From the NCBI GenBank assembly GCA_014607495.2, contig CP053157.1, positions 6,572,001-6,636,000 on the forward strand: a stretch of DNA of 64,000 bases. The letters run 5' to 3'. This DNA is from Carposina sasakii (Eukaryota; Arthropoda; Insecta; Lepidoptera; Carposinidae). The notes beneath the pieces were generated by a model, which searched no databases, was not told where the DNA came from, and saw nothing but the letters and a program-made list of their open reading frames with translations. How positions within the stretch are numbered: the stretch's first letter is position 1; every line of letters begins with the position of its first letter. Below are positions 1-11,052 of this stretch, one piece after another. The position numbers were made by a program, and so were the translations under genes.

Positions 1-2756
1 TCGAATTTTTATCGCGCCGAGGGAGCAGTACTAACTTTTTATTTTACGGTAACGATGTCATTTTCGGTGTGATTAAGAAGTTGTATTCGGATAAGGGGAG
101 GTTACTCAAAATTAATTATGAAATGAGCAATAGGTAGGCATGTTTACTAATATTAAATGTAGGCTCAACGCAGTTTAAGCATTTTTTTGCATTTGAACAC
201 AAGATGTCTTGAGATTCTGTATAGTCTGTCTGTTAAATGCATACATTATGTAAAAAACACCCTGCCGTCGCGCCTTCGGTTCAATGCGTATTTATATGTG
301 AAAATAATAAGGACTCACAAAACCCAAGTTAATATAATAAACAAAACTATTCCACTATGATCATCTAGGTGATATCTCCGGTTACCGTTAAAAGTTTACA
401 ATGTTATAATGTCTTTAAGATCAAGAAGTGCCATTTTCGATTTTTAAAAAGGTAGGTATATCAAATATATTTCATCGACAGACCTACCACAGAATAATAG
501 CTGGAGGCAGAACTATAACAATATTATGTAACCTTTATCAAGTCACCTATTCCATAACATCTGCACTGACGTAAAAAATAATACGTTACAGGTCGATACG
601 AAGTCCGTAAAATATTTAGTAGGTACGTTCATTTATTTACGTTTTCTACGACAGCGATGCCGTCACATGGAAGCGCACTTAATACGAGTTTACAACTTAA
701 AACCAGTGCTTTAGTATCAAAGCACACGCAATACTTCTACCTTAGCATCGACGGCTTGCGATTTATTTTCTTCCATGCAAGTTCTATTGCTGCTATCAAA
801 CGCTAAACTTTTAACTTGGAACATTATAGCTTCAGAAGCTTTATGGACATTCTCGTAATTCGAAAGAGCCGAAACGCGATGCACCATAAAGTAAAATAGA
901 ACTCTTTCGCTAGATATAGACTCTTTCGCTAGGTAGTGCGAATCTCGCGGTTTGGGCAATCTAGCGGGACAGATTCGTGCTACCGAATCGATTTGCTATG
1001 GCATGCATATCTACGAGTATAACCAAATGCGTAGCGCGCTAACGGTATAAGCCCCTTCCATTGGGCGAATTTATAGAAGAGATTACCTATTTGATAAAAA
1101 AGCGATGCAGTCTATCCTTTTTTCAGATTGATGGTCATAGTTAATATTTTTAATGTGTTGCTAAATATTTTTTATATCATCATATACCTACCTATAGGCT
1201 TATAGATATCTAATTTACCTAACACATGATATAAGTAGGTAATGTAAGTAGGTCTTGCAATTGTTTTTCATAATATTAAAAGTAACTAAAAATTAATGTC
1301 GGAATTTTAAAAATCTGCAATAGCTAGAGACTTGAATATTGTATATTATAAACACTCCATGGAGTTTTTTGATTATTATAAATTATTATTAACGACATCA
1401 TTAAAACAGAAAATAAGAAATGCTATAAAAACACGCTCATTAGGTACTTTACCAAAGTTAGTTTTGCCAACAGATCAACACACGAGTTGTGGAATTGATA
1501 AACTTTGGGATCCCGAACAAACAAGACTCGAAGCGGACACGAATACAAATCGATTCAACTAGGGTACAGCATGAGGCAAATACACTATAGAGTTGTTATT
1601 GTCTATATAGTACGGTAATGGTATTCCTGCGACCGTTAATGTATCCTATGGTATAAACCACTGGATTTTATGAGTTACGGAAGACACCACATTATACCGA
1701 CCCTATAATAAATAGGATAAGGGCAGTAAGATAATGAGTGTAGGTAAAGATAGTCTAAATACCCCTCTACATTGGTACAGTTAACACCCTACCCTACTAT
1801 ATTGTCTTATCCTTAAGTTACACTAATCGCATCAACTTACCTAGTTATATCGTAACTGAAGAGATTTTTTGCATGTTTCTTACTTTTTGAGGTACAAAAT
1901 ACCAAAAGAATTTTGTTGAAACTTGGCAATTACATACATTTACACAGTGAACGCCGAATCTAGATTTCCCGTTACTTTCCGGCCCGTAATTTTGTTAAAT
2001 CCTTTTTATATCGGATGCTTGCTTATGTCATAGAAAGAACACATCCTCCAAGATTCAGGTTTCTAAGATCAGCATGATGTGTGTGGATTCGTCGGTCATT
2101 CAGGATAAAGCATGGTATATAAAGTGTTTTCAAAATGAGCGATTTGCTTTTAACACAAAACTAGGTAGGTAGAAAGAAACATCATTCTTGAATAAATTAC
2201 TGCACTGAAATGTATGGAACAGCTGATTTGTTTTTCACTATTTCGGAGTTGGTCCCATAGTTGTTTCTTTTTACCTAGTTTCGGGTCAAAAGCAAAATCA
2301 ATAATTTTGAAAACACCATATACCGATAGATGAAACAAACGTTGTTAGAACACCTCCTCTTCGTGTCTACGTTATGGTTATAACTAAGCACGTATTGATA
2401 ATTGATTCGCGCCTTCGATAACTAAAATGTATCGAGTTTCCGATATCTGCTTGAATACTAATTTAACTCGATAAATCTAAGTCGAAATTGATTATATTCT
2501 AGAGCTTCTATGATAGCGGTAGGTAACTAAATATTTTAGATGAATTTAATTCTTCTTAGAACATACGGTGACAGAACGTAAATGATACTTGGTTTAAAAT
2601 AAAATGTAAAAAAATATCAAAGTACTGTCACAGGTCGAAAAGTACCATTGGTATTAGTTTTCTGGTATTGGAATGAAATAAGTTCGAAAAAGTAAAAAGA
2701 TATGGTGACTAGTAGGTACCTGCTAATAAAGAACCTTCTTCTGTATGGTATTAAAC
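1..2756. other. Gene-free AT-rich spacer or intron
   Basis: No open frame longer than about 80 codons is present and none resembles a protein family. The only internal feature I can tie to something else is a dispersed repeat at about 2063-2115. The rest shows nothing I can support. Confidence 0.5.
2063..2115 (+). repeat. Dispersed repeat fragment, probably Helitron-internal
   Basis: The run containing 'taagatcagcatgatg' and 'cattcaggataaagca' recurs at 19728-19776 on the same strand and inverted at 48362-48425. The last copy lies next to sequence matching the interior and 3' hairpin of the Helitrons in this window, so this is probably an eroded Helitron interior. Confidence 0.5.
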
Positions 2757-3020
2757 ATCATCATCATCATCAGCCTATTGCACCGCACTGCTGGACGTAG
2801 GCCTTCCCCAGAGCACGCCACAAGACTGTCATGGGGGGTATTTGCCCATAGTCACCACGCTGGGCAGGCGGGTTGGTGACCGCAGTTTGTTTATTTCGAC
2901 TATGTTGTCAACACGGGAGGCGCTGCTGCCCACCTCCTGGAAACCCTTAATCGCCTCGTACGATACCCATGGGCAAACATGGGATGGTACGAATGTTACT
3001 CTGACGGCACCACGCGGCCA
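2757..3020 (-). repeat. RTE-tailed short retroposon (family A), full-length copy
   Basis: Read on the minus strand, this begins near 'gccgcgtggtgccg' (at the high-coordinate end) and finishes with a (TGA)n tail, seen here as 'catcatcatcatcatcag'. Its last part encodes a form of the RTE-LINE C-terminus 'LGEAYVQQW'. The same ~265-bp unit occurs at 15367-15629, 24244-24480, 34242-34502 and 41977-42233, all starting at the same left-edge sequence. Open frames across it are fortuitous or relics of the LINE end. Confidence 0.75.
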
Positions 3021-3441
3021 AATGTTTGAAAACATGTAACTTACTGCAAACTCCTGGAAAATTCCCATAGATTAGCATCATCGCGATGCTAATTACCTGT
3101 TTTTTGTGATCGTAGTACGGTAGGAAGTGTTAGAACCCTTAAGAAATAGCACCATCCTTGCTTTCATCTCGTTGACGTGTTGAGTTCGCATAGTAACGTG
3201 TCAGTTCGGGACCAACACGTCCAGTGCTAACGTGATCTGCATGCTCTAAACCTTACTTGCATACTGATAAGTACTAATAAGTAGGTACCACAATTACAAG
3301 GAGGATTTACTGTATTGGTAGGTCAACTAGTAGGAAAATTTACTGTGCGTTCATACGTTAGTCATGCCCAAAGATATTGGGCAGAAGTTTAAGCATCTTT
3401 TATCTTTCGCGCCCTAACGATTACGTTACTATTATTCAATC

Positions 3442-3565
3442 CAGTGGGGAAAGCACGAACCTTTTTACGCGGCCTAACGCTAGCGACTCGCTAGCAAAAT
3501 CTATGTGATTTAACAGTTGGACGATAGCTTTACGGATTATCGAGAGGTTTGTGCTTACCCCTCTG
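3442..3565. mobile_element. Short hAT-like MITE, copy 1
   Basis: The left end reads 'cagtggggaaagcacgaacc' and the right end is close to its reverse complement (ggtttgtgcttacccctctg), giving terminal inverted repeats of about 20 bp around a ~124-bp element. A second, shorter copy is at 23812-23911. The CAGTGGGG-type end resembles hAT transposons, but no clear 8-bp target duplication is visible, so the superfamily is uncertain. Confidence 0.6.
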
Positions 3566-3627
3566 CTTGCCCTACGTTTGACACATACTAACTGTATGGT
3601 ACTTGATTGTGTTTTTATGGAAACAGT

Positions 3628-3800
3628 ATGCAAAACCTTACCCTGTGATGCCTTAATGGTAGTTCTTCACGAAAGCGCTCCCTACCTGATTGACACTCCA
3701 TATCACAACACGTTTCTAGGAGTCTTCTCTTGGAATATGCAACCCTTAAATTGCATGTATTCAATTCGCAATTCTATTCAATATAAAACAACAAGACAAA
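3628..3800 (+). repeat. Dispersed repeat (family F), copy 1
   Basis: The stretch with 'accttaccctgtgatgcctt', 'agcgctccctac' and 'gaatatgcaaccct' recurs with many substitutions at 25379-25560. It is of unknown type. The 97-codon frame crossing it has no recognisable protein content. Confidence 0.5.
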
Positions 3801-3844
3801 ACTTAAAACAAATAAGCTACACACTTTACAATGTTAATAAATGA

Positions 3845-5248
3845 TTTTTTGTGCATTTTAAGTATCATGACATAGACATCGTAACATCTCTGCTCTTCTT
3901 TCTCTATGGTCTGGGACGGCGTTTAGAGCAAACACGTCCGCGAAACATGATTCGCATGTTGCAAACTAGATACGTTTCAATTTCGAACGTTCAATAGCCA
4001 AATTAAACTCGCTAACCGATAACAGAAACTCATTTCAACTGTTAAACGGTTACTTTTAATTAAACCGCCAACACCGAGGAAGACTTTCAATGAAATTGGT
4101 ATTAAGGAGTTTTGCTGCACACTGAATAAAAGTTGGCAAATCGATTTAGTACATAAATTGGTGTATTTTGTACAGCTAAGTACTTAACTATTCATGTTTC
4201 TAGTACATTATATTTAAATCAAACTTTTTGTAGTACCAATTTATTATGAGACTCATCTTCGTCATCTTTCCCGTTGCTTGAATCATATACTTAACTAAAA
4301 TTTTTAAAAAATCAGAGCTATGACTGATGCAATTTCTTAAAGACACAATTTTTGTTCACTTGTTCCATAAAGCTGTGCAAACTTGCCAACCAACCAGCAA
4401 AGCGAATCAAAAGGATTTGCCTACTCTACTCGTAAATAAATTTTGAGCCGAAGTACTGCACTTTATAGCACCACGTTTGCGTGGAGGGTAAATATCTTCC
4501 TATATTCTGACACAGCTGTGTAACGACCAACAAAACGCTGCGCCGACTAAGATTTCCCAATTAACTTGATCGCCACCGGAACGGGCGAACTCAGCTTTAG
4601 GCTCCAACGAACATTGGCAAACTCTGGCACTCTTGCTATAACGTTTTAGGTATAGTCGAAGCCGTTTTACATGGCTTGGGTTATGTAATCGTTGTATATA
4701 TCTGCATGAAAGTAATAATAAAACATACATATAGGTGCGGGGAGTCCTATGTTCAACAGTGGACTTCTCATGGCTGAGAATGATGGCATATATGTATTCC
4801 CGAAATGGGGTAAGTATCAAGAATTGCTGGATCATAAAGAAGATCTCACAGCCAGGTTTATCGTAGCGGGTCTGTTGTAAAAAAATTTGATTGATCACTT
4901 ACTGTATCTGAAAGAAGACTTCCAAAAATTAATCTACATTATGATAGATACATAGAATTACATTCGGAAAACGTAATGATATCCAAAAATACTCATCGCA
5001 TGAAGGAACATTATGATATCGGGTAAAATTAATCGTATACCCCTAAAGAGCAATATAATTCATGTCGCGCCTATCTTTACGGTTACTATGGCAAGTTCTT
5101 ACGGTATAAACGAGTTGAATCTACCATAAATTTGGCCAAAATGGCGTTACTCGTAAGTTATCATCGGCAGTTAGCAACCGCGACTCGATAAGAGGCTTTC
5201 GAACTCGAATGGATTTTTTTTGTGTGAACATCTAATATATCTTATTTA
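3845..5248. other. Gene-free stretch
   Basis: No recognisable gene. The minus-strand 132-codon frame at 4500-4898 has no domain, no splice or promoter context and an ordinary non-coding composition. A fragment around 4790-4860 ('cccgaaatggggtaag', 'atcataaagaagatc') resembles the dispersed family E described at 47777-47940. Confidence 0.45.
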
Positions 5249-6223
5249 TCTACACTAATATTATAAAGAGGAAAACTTTGTTTGTTTGGTTGTAATGAAT
5301 AGGCTCAAAAACTACTGGACCGATTTTAAAAATTCTTTCACCGTTAGAATCCTTATAGGACCTGGATGAACATAGGCTATAAGAATTTCCCGATATTCCC
5401 ACGGGAAGGCGACAAACGGGAATTCTATATTTTTTACGAAAACCACTATACATATGAAGCTGAAATCGGGCATATATGTTCATTGGGGAGAGCAAGGGAG
5501 GACTAAAAACGGATTTCCCGAAATTCCCACGGGAAGGGGACAAACGGGAATTCATAATTTTTACGAAAACCGCTATACATATTAAGCTGAAATTGGGCAT
5601 AGATGTTCATTAGGGACTGCAAGTAAGCACTAAGGACGAATTTCCCGAAATTCCCACGGGAAGGGGGCCAACGGGAATTAATTATTTTTTATGAAAACGG
5701 TTACACATATGAATCTTAAGTTGGGCATATTTGTTTATTTGGGACCCCGAGGAAGCACTAGGAACGGATTTCTCGAAACTCCCACGGGAAGGGGACAAAC
5801 GGGAATTCATTTTTTTACGACAAGCGCGATACATATGAATTCGAAATTAGACCTGTACGTTCATTAGGGACTGCGAGGGAGCGCTAAGAACGAATTTCCC
5901 GAAATTCCCACGGGAAGGGGACTAACGGGAATTCAATTTTTTTACAAAAACCGCTGTACATGTGAAGCTAAAATCGGAGACTGCGGGGAAGCACTAAGAA
6001 TTGATTTCCCGAAATTCCCACGGGAAGGGACTGTCTGTGCGTTTGTGCACGCTAATCTCAGGAACGGCTTAACCGATTTCGGTGCAGTTTTCAGGAATAT
6101 ATTGTGACAGGTCCCACTTAACATATAGGCTACTTTTTATCCCGGGAAAATGTTTTTATCCCGGATAATTTCGACATTTTTTTTTCTGTAGTCCACGCGG
6201 ACGGAGTCGCGGGCGTCCACTAG
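5249..6223 (+). mobile_element. Helitron (Lep1-like, non-autonomous) with internal tandem array
   Basis: The 5' end is A|TC: 'tctacactaatattataaag' follows an A at 5248. The 3' end is a GC-rich hairpin-forming segment (gcggacggagtcgcgggcg) followed by CTAG at 6220-6223 and then T. This is the Helitron signature of insertion between A and T. It has no coding capacity. The segment from about 6040 to 6223 matches the short Helitron at 50459-50677; the ~650 bp before it are filled by about six diverged units of ~110-128 bp. Confidence 0.8.
5394..6030 (+). repeat. Minisatellite inside Helitron, ~6 units of 110-128 bp
   Basis: The anchor 'tttcccgaaattcccacggg', or a close variant, starts near 5394, 5513, 5641, 5769, 5895 and 6005. 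Each is followed by 'aaacgggaattca', a T-rich run, 'acgaaaaccgctatacatat' and 'ttcattggggac'-like sequence. The units are diverged from each other, so the expansion is not recent. The shorter relative at 50459-50677 lacks the array. Confidence 0.85.
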
Positions 6224-6469
6224 TCTTATATAAAATTCTCGTGTCACAGTGTTAGTTACCATACTCCTCCGAAACGGCTTGACCGATTCTTATGAAATTT
6301 TATATGCATATAAAGTGAATCTGAGAATCGGCTACTATCTACTTTTTAACCGACTTCAAAAAAAGGAGGAGGTTCTCAATTTGTCTGTATGTATAATATT
6401 TTTAATTTTTTATACCCCTCCTACGCAATAAGCGACATCCACGAGAGCGGAGCCGCTGGCAACAGCTAG
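6224..6469 (+). mobile_element. Second Helitron, directly abutting the first
   Basis: It starts with TC at 6224 ('tcttatataaaattctcgtg'), immediately after the CTAG of the preceding Helitron. It ends with a GC-rich stem (gagcggagccgctggc) and CTAG at 6466-6469, then T. The interior contains 'ctttttaaccgacttcaaaa', a sequence common in lepidopteran non-autonomous elements. It is non-coding. The pair has the form A|TC..CTAG|TC..CTAG|T. Confidence 0.7.
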
Positions 6470-6678
6470 TTTTTTAAAATGAAATTGTCATGAATCTATC
6501 TACAGAATAACATTGAAGACGCCTAAGGTGCCTATACAATAAAACAAATAGCTTTTGTTTCTTATTGGAAGTACGAGGGTGTGTTCAGACAAGTCTATAC
6601 AAAAATTGAGGCTATAATAGTTTTGGCTTGTCTGTCAAATTAAACAAAAGTCTACGAATCGTGTTTCTGCAACTGCTT

Positions 6679-6808
6679 AAGGCAAGTCAATACATATATG
6701 TGAGAAGGCAAGTCAATACATATATGTGAGAAGGCAAGTCAATACATATATGTGAGAAGGCAAGTCAATACATATATGTGAGAAGGCAAGTCAATACATA
6801 TATGTGAG
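6679..6808 (+). repeat. Tandem repeat, 5 perfect copies of 26 bp
   Basis: The unit 'aaggcaagtcaatacatata' + 'tgtgag' is repeated five times without a visible mismatch (6679, 6705, 6731, 6757, 6783). Each unit contains the palindrome ACATATATGT. The perfect identity implies recent expansion, and copy number probably varies between individuals. Confidence 0.95.
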
Positions 6809-8059
6809 GAATTCGATTATTAACCCTTTCCCATGTTTTGTAATTGCTGATAAATATTGAGGTAACTAACACCAATTTTATCAACTCGTCGCGTCGTCGT
6901 CTTAATTATCGTTCTAATTGATTACTGAATAAATCTTCTGTAAGGATATATATACTTTTCCGTTATTGAGTGATAGACAACGCATAACCTGAAACTACGG
7001 ACGTAGGTAGTTGAATCAAAGTATAAATCTTAAGCATGTAAAGGTGAACAACAATTTCATTTAAGAAATGAAATTTTACACTCTGAGAACAAGAAATAAA
7101 TGATTCCAATTGGTTTAAGACAAACGATAAATAACAATTTATGAATTCCATTGAACAACCTTCACATTTATGTATTTATTTAAATAATAGAGATAAACGT
7201 TCTGCTACGGGTATAATGAATATAAAAAGTGTAAAATGAAGTTACGATTGTTTCTGGAATTTCTAAGTAAGTTACTGTGTACCTACATACGGTTGTGGTC
7301 GGTAGCCAGAACCAGGATCACGAAGGAGATCTAATATCTACGTTTAGAAAAGGGTGGCCAGATGTAATAGACCAGTGACAAATTGACGATCGATGACGCC
7401 TCTAATTACCGTTGACTCTTACGATGCAGGATGTATTTTATAATTATAAAGGTTACAAAAAAGCGATACGATAAGCAAAAATCTCTGAATATATGGTATT
7501 TCGCTTAACATACACTCCTTTTGTTACACCCTGTATAACTATTTATGTATAGGTACTATCAACACTCCTAAATTTAAGGTTTACTCCTAGGCCAATTACT
7601 TGTTTAATACCATAAGCTTCAGTTCAGAGACGAGGCGTATCACATGAGACCATCGAGCTTATAATCTAATCTAATAATTCCATGGTACCAGCACTTAACC
7701 GTCTAGTCAAGTCAGTTTACAGATAATATAGATTTTAGATCAATAGATGTTTAAATTCTTGTTTTAATCGTAGTAGCGTAGGTATTACGATTACATTAAA
7801 AAAAAAAATCCTACCTAAAAAGAGTTTAAGGGTCTTAAAAATTAAATCAGTATTGCTTAGTCTGAGTATAAAGCTATTAAACTTGGCCACAGTTATTAAA
7901 CTTTTCTACACAAAATGTCATTTACACCTTGTAGTAAAGTTATGACGGTCTCTGCTCTATGTTTATTAATACCAGAGTCTGAGGCTAAGTTCATTAGCAT
8001 ACCTATAGTTTGCTTTTCAGGCAGGGAGAACTATTTCAAATAAAAAGTATTTCTTATAA
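6809..8059. other. Gene-free stretch
   Basis: AT-rich, with no supported gene. It contains a MITE fragment at 7496-7533. Confidence 0.5.
7496..7533. repeat. Truncated end of the palindromic TA-MITE
   Basis: It reads 'gtatttcgcttaacatac' followed by 'tccttttgttacaccctg', matching the right end of the 260-bp palindromic element at 20069-20328, and is followed by TA. Only one end is present. Confidence 0.65.
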
Positions 8060-8079
8060 ATATGTTTTAAGAAAATGAA

Positions 8080-8165
8080 AAAATTCTTTACACGAGTGGG
8101 ACTCGTACCCACAACCTCTTGCATTCCGTGCAGAGCTCTCACCAACTGAGCCACCGGGTCAATTA
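8080..8165 (-). mobile_element. tRNA-derived SINE head
   Basis: On the minus strand the sequence shows a D-arm/A-box (ggctcagttggtgagagc), an anticodon-like arm and a T-arm with a perfect GTGGG/CCCAC stem around a 7-nt loop holding the B-box (ggtacgagtccc). The 5' and 3' acceptor halves do not pair and no CCA-type end follows, so this is a SINE promoter region, not a tRNA gene. An A-rich stretch lies on the 3' side (lower coordinates, near 8070-8085). The full extent is unclear. Confidence 0.65.
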
Positions 8166-8470
8166 CTCGGATGACGAATTTTACCATCTCTTTTAAATTA
8201 CATTATTGGAAACGTTATTTTTTCATCCCGATAGCTATACACTAGCCAAATCTCGGTAAACAAAGCTGAATCCCTCAGCACAATGTTATTTTTTTAATGA
8301 TGAAACGATCATCCCAGCGGATTATATTATGGAGCAGCCTCTTATAAATTTATCTAAAATTAGAAAAGCATTTCTTTTTATGCGAGTTTTAGGTCCTTCC
8401 AGTAGTAAATGCTCAATAGAGAATAGGCAAACTTACCATCTTGCTTTGAATGAGATGTTGTGTGCTTAAC

Positions 8471-8698
8471 TTAAAGCCCCGGGTGCGTATGCATACACGT
8501 AAGCGTAGACGTCTGCGTTGACGTGCACGTACCTTTAATTGTAATGTATGAAACCTTATAGGTTCGGGTAGACTGGATGCGTATGCGTTGACGTAAGCGT
8601 AGACGTCAAGCGGTGTGTCCTGTCTTATACAGTTCCATACATTACAATTCAGCGGTACGTGCACGTGTGCGCACACATCTAGTGTGCTCGAGGCTTAA
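8471..8698. mobile_element. GC-rich foldback MITE with TTAA-like flanks
   Basis: Inverted segments are visible: 'gtgcacgtacctttaattgt' on the left pairs with the region 'acaattcagcggtacgtgcac' on the right. The outer ends read ttaaagccccgg and gctcgaggcttaa. The motif 'acgtaagcgtagacgtc' is present twice as a direct repeat (about 8498 and 8591). TTAA occurs at both ends (8471-8474, 8695-8698), suggesting a piggyBac-type target, but the terminal repeats are imperfect. Confidence 0.55.
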
Positions 8699-8699
8699 A

Positions 8700-11040
8700 T
8701 CTAGATTAAAGCAGTGGGGCTTATAAGGTTAAACTTTTTTTTAACTTAGTGCCTGTTTTAGCTTTAATTAATGATTTTGTATATAAATAACTATATATAA
8801 ATAAACTATGTTACTCATGCTCGTGCATAGACAAAAGGATAATAAATGTTAAATAGATATTAAAACAAAGTTGTTAGATAAGATAGGATCTTAATTATAT
8901 GTAAAACTGCTTATTTATAAAGCTTAACGTATAATTAACACATAACATACCGACACATGAAAATAATTAAAGGTTTTACTAAAGTTTGTAAATCTAATGA
9001 CAATAATGCCATATTCCATGCCTCTAAACTTAGAGCAACGCGGCTTCCTACAGCCTCTAAAACATTAACGTACGAGTATTCTGTCATGCATACATGTCAT
9101 ACAGACTTATTGTATTTCGAACAACTCATTTTGGTGTAATATTTCAAAATGAAAATTGAAATTGAATGAAAAGATTTCTGAAATTGTTACCTACAAAAAT
9201 GTCCCACCCATTTGACGAATCACAGCAAGGCCAGCTTAGCCAGCTACACTCAATAGATTCATTAATATCAAAAAACAACTCATGCATACATGTTCATTAT
9301 GTGGTCTGTATGAAAAGAACATTAATCTGGAGGTAAGAGGCCATTGTTTACGTTGTCGTCGTTTGTGAATGCAAAAAATATGGCCAAGTGCGAGTGAATA
9401 TTTTGCGAAGGGTTCTGTAAAGTGGAATAGCAGTGTTCAAATTGATCAGAGGTCGGAAGACGCAGCGATTTTTTTTTTATATAAAGAGGATACTACATAA
9501 TTTATAATTTAAAATGTCGACACTTATAAATCTTACAACAAACTTTTAAAGTTAAGCAATTTTATGATATAATAAAAAGACACGATAAGCACCATTAATA
9601 AAAATGTTAGTAATATTCTATAGCAAATTATTCGAAAACGCAATTTTTTACTAAAAAAAAATATATACCTAAGTAATTATAGGTAACAAGCAACCGGTGC
9701 GGGCCAATTCTTTACATAATGATGATGCTTTATGGTTTATAAAAATGCTTATGGTACCCTAAAACGTAAATTTCAATTCATTCACATCCCGTCCCTGTTT
9801 TCTCCGTACTTCGCATGGTTTCATATAGGTAAAGTCAACACAGGTCTCTTAGTCGGATCTGGAGTACAATTCAACGATTACTTTCACTCAATCAGCTCAC
9901 TCAACTCCCAATTGAGCCTCTATGTTTATACATCTAAATTTCAATTGAATGCTCATTGCTTGAATCTTATGTTGTAGGGCTAGGGGCGAATACAGCTTGC
10001 TTCGTTGATGCTGATTCCAGTGAAGTGTCTCTCAATGTGTACACGATTTCCTCATTAACAAGCTTTTGTTGAATGAATCGGTACGGGTTACATTAGACCA
10101 ATGAGATAAACAAATATAGAGATCTTTTGTTCTTTGGCCAGTGAGGCCCGTTGTCAAAGTTATCAAGCCGGCCCTTAAGCACAGTTGACTAACTGGAATC
10201 ACGAGGAGACATTCGATTAGATAATGTTCTATTAGTCTTTAACTAGACTAGCTACCTACGCTAAGTACCTACTTACCTGACAAAAAGTAGGAAATTGAAA
10301 CGTTTCTTTACAATGACATAAAGCTCTTTAAGAGGATGATCTAGCGTTGTAATGCAATGGTCACGCTAACCAAATCTATAACATATGATAAAGTGACAGT
10401 TGCTGTTCGTCAAAAAGTTCGTGCTTGTCTTACTGATCTATAGGTATCCTTCTATGGTGATGTTATCTCAGGGTGTCAGTACGTATCTACCTCAGCTTGA
10501 TTCGGTCTTCAAGAGCAGTTGTAGGAACACACGACACGCTCTAATCAAAGCCTGAAGGCGTGCAAACAAGTTATCCGACATCCTGATTATATGCCTTGTT
10601 GCTATAGAAACTGAGTTTAGTCTGAGTTCGCAACTGACTGAGTGCAGGTTTATTACGTTCGGTATCGGATCAAGTGTCAGTGACATTGGTTGGCTTCTGT
10701 TTAAGGCCGTAGCTACCTGCTTTGACACAAATTTTCTTTGCGTTCCATTTTACAAAATGGGGATTTAATTAATTTTAATTTGACTGGTCATTGTTTGGCT
10801 GATAGTAAAATGTATTTTTATTCTTCTACCATATTCTATTTTAAAATATTTAACTTTCTACCAGTGTTTAATTTCTCTTAATAGGTACGGTTATATATAC
10901 TTACATATACGTATATCAATATTTTGCTTATAGGAACTTCATGTACCATGAACTATATTGAAGTTAGTTGCAATAAATCTTTATTACTAAACAGACGTCT
11001 TTAAATTCGAAAAGCACTGCATTCAAAAGTAAACCTTAGT
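8700..11040. other. Gene-free stretch; possible 5' LTR at its right end
   Basis: No protein-like frame. A 40-bp end fragment of the 'gggttccgta' repeat lies at 9386-9425. The last ~100 bp include AATAAA at about 10972 and could be the 3' part of the 5' LTR of the adjacent Pao element. I could not find a matching 3' LTR, so the LTR is not delimited. Confidence 0.4.
9386..9425 (-). repeat. End fragment of the 'gggttccgta' dispersed element
   Basis: The sequence 'tatggccaagtgcgagtg' followed by 'gcgaagggttctgta' is the reverse complement of the right end of the element at 53844-54395 (which reads gtacggaacc...actcgcacttgtcggc). Only the terminus is present. Confidence 0.6.
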
Positions 11041-11052
11041 GTCTAGAACATA

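Noticed and set aside
4500..4898. 132-codon minus-strand open frame
   Set aside because: No domain, signal peptide, promoter or homologous look; partly overlaps a dispersed repeat fragment. Length alone is not convincing.
6679..6808. CRISPR-like array
   Set aside because: The 26-bp units are directly adjacent with no spacers, and the genome is eukaryotic.
10750..11052. A delimited 5' LTR for the Pao element
   Set aside because: An AATAAA and the typical leader suggest one, but without a 3' LTR I cannot define its start or prove it.
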